A stretch of 20,604 bases of DNA, from NCBI GenBank assembly GCA_043101635.1, contig JBICIE010000142.1:1-20604 (forward strand), read 5' to 3'. The stretch's first letter is position 1. The number at the start of each line of letters is the position of its first letter. Both the position numbers and the translations under genes were made by a program. Positions 20,250 through 20,604 of the stretch are shown here, one piece after another. Origin of the DNA: CAYMJK01 sp043101635 (lineage in GTDB: Bacteria; Planctomycetota; Phycisphaerae; Phycisphaerales; UBA1924). Below the pieces are notes generated by a model. It saw only the letters and a list, made by a program, of their open reading frames with translations, ran no database searches and was not told the origin of the DNA.

Positions 20250-20604
20250 CAGTTGTTCGCTGCGCCGTTGCCGGCGGCCCGGCCGAACGACCGCTGGCTG
20301 CCGCCGCCGATGGCCTGGGCGCCGTTGCCGCCGTTGCCGTTGCCGCCGGCGGGTCCGCCGCCGTTGGCGTCGCCCTCGGCCCCGCCGGCCTCGCGGCCGG
20401 CGCGGGCCGCGGCAGCCCGGGCACGGGCCTCCCGCTGACGGGCGGCCCGGTCGTCGAAGATCGTCCCATCCTCACCGGCGGTGATGCCGCCGGCCTGGGT
20501 CGCCCGGGGCGAGGCCCCGGGGACGGCCTGGGATCCGCCTGCGACGCTGGCCTGCCCGGCGCCGGCGCCGCCCGGGCGGATGTCGCCGGCGAGCGGCCCC
20601 TGCC
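20249..20604 (-). CDS. Partial gene in GspK position, low-complexity C-terminus
   Basis: This frame stays open for 117 full codons from the right edge to TGA at 20249-20251, which overlaps the next ATG by one base; that coupling is why I chose it over other open frames here. Only the C-terminus is visible. It is Gly/Ala/Arg-rich and ends with an Asn/Gly tail (G-G-N-G-N-G-G-N-G, final A-A-N-N). No domain can be identified. In type II secretion operons the gene before gspL is usually gspK, so a GspK-like protein is the best guess from order alone; the disordered tail itself is not a GspK feature. Confidence 0.6.
   Translation of the reverse strand, partial: QGPLAGDIRPGGAGAGQASVAGGSQAVPGASPRATQAGGITAGEDGTIFDDRAARQREARARAAAARAGREAGGAEGDANGGGPAGGNGNGGNGAQAIGGGSQRSFGRAAGNGAANN

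Noticed and set aside
18912..20438. A 508-codon plus-strand frame opposite the GspL-like gene
   Set aside because: The minus strand forms a coupled operon with overlapping stops and starts; the plus frame is Gly/Ala/Asp-rich with no motif.
20035..20475. A 146-codon minus-strand frame at the right edge with its own ATG
   Set aside because: It overlaps over 200 nt of the GspL-like gene. The alternative frame open to the edge ends in TGATG coupled to GspL, which is better operon logic.
1..20604. CRISPR arrays, tRNA or rRNA genes, phage or transposase genes
   Set aside because: No regularly spaced repeats, cloverleaf-like segments or recombinase motifs were seen on either strand by eye.

Overview
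The window is GC-rich throughout and looks like a chromosomal segment of a planctomycete, most likely class Phycisphaerae. The main clue is a 55-residue C-terminal module with two EF-hand-like calcium loops that ends in AGCP ('GC-type dockerin'). It occurs complete on four secreted proteins and as a broken remnant at the left edge. I recall this module as typical of Phycisphaerae; I could not search for it. No rRNA, tRNA, CRISPR array, integrase or transposase was seen.

Layout, left to right. 1-44: end of a dockerin-type gene interrupted by an in-frame TGA, followed by an intrinsic terminator. 242-2156: small cytosolic genes, namely a DUF6958-like protein, a metallo-beta-lactamase-fold protein that has lost its metal-binding histidines, an orphan HicB-like protein, and an acidic unknown. 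2169-3962 (-): secreted beta-helix protein with dockerin. 4140-5921: adenylosuccinate lyase (purB) with two in-frame insertions, one built around a perfect palindrome. 5947-6031: 85-bp inverted-repeat element abutting a DinB-fold gene. 6674-7144: small lipoprotein. 7415-10416: two secreted dockerin proteins, a vanadium-haloperoxidase-type enzyme and a seven-repeat beta-propeller-like protein. 10501-12030 (-): PLP-dependent decarboxylase, divergent from a DUF3568-like lipoprotein (12213-12731). 12830-14992: secreted trypsin-like protease with dockerin, followed by a strong terminator. 15167-16258: pilT. 16267-17064 (-): Bax-inhibitor-1 family membrane protein. 17147-20604 (-): tightly packed operon reading GspK-position gene, GspL/PilM-PilN-like, GspM/PilO-like, TPR lipoprotein, STAS protein.

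Two themes link the genes. First, four unrelated secreted domains (beta-helix, haloperoxidase, propeller, protease) share one C-terminal module, and in two of them the module DNA is nearly identical (64 of 66 nt), so the module seems to be copied between genes as a cassette. Second, several genes lack a Shine-Dalgarno sequence and instead have a TANNNT box exactly 5 or 6 nt before the ATG. That is the geometry expected if transcription starts at the start codon (leaderless mRNA). Genes with a good Shine-Dalgarno sequence do not show this arrangement. The right end combines a pilus/type II secretion inner-membrane platform with the PilT retraction ATPase on the facing strand.
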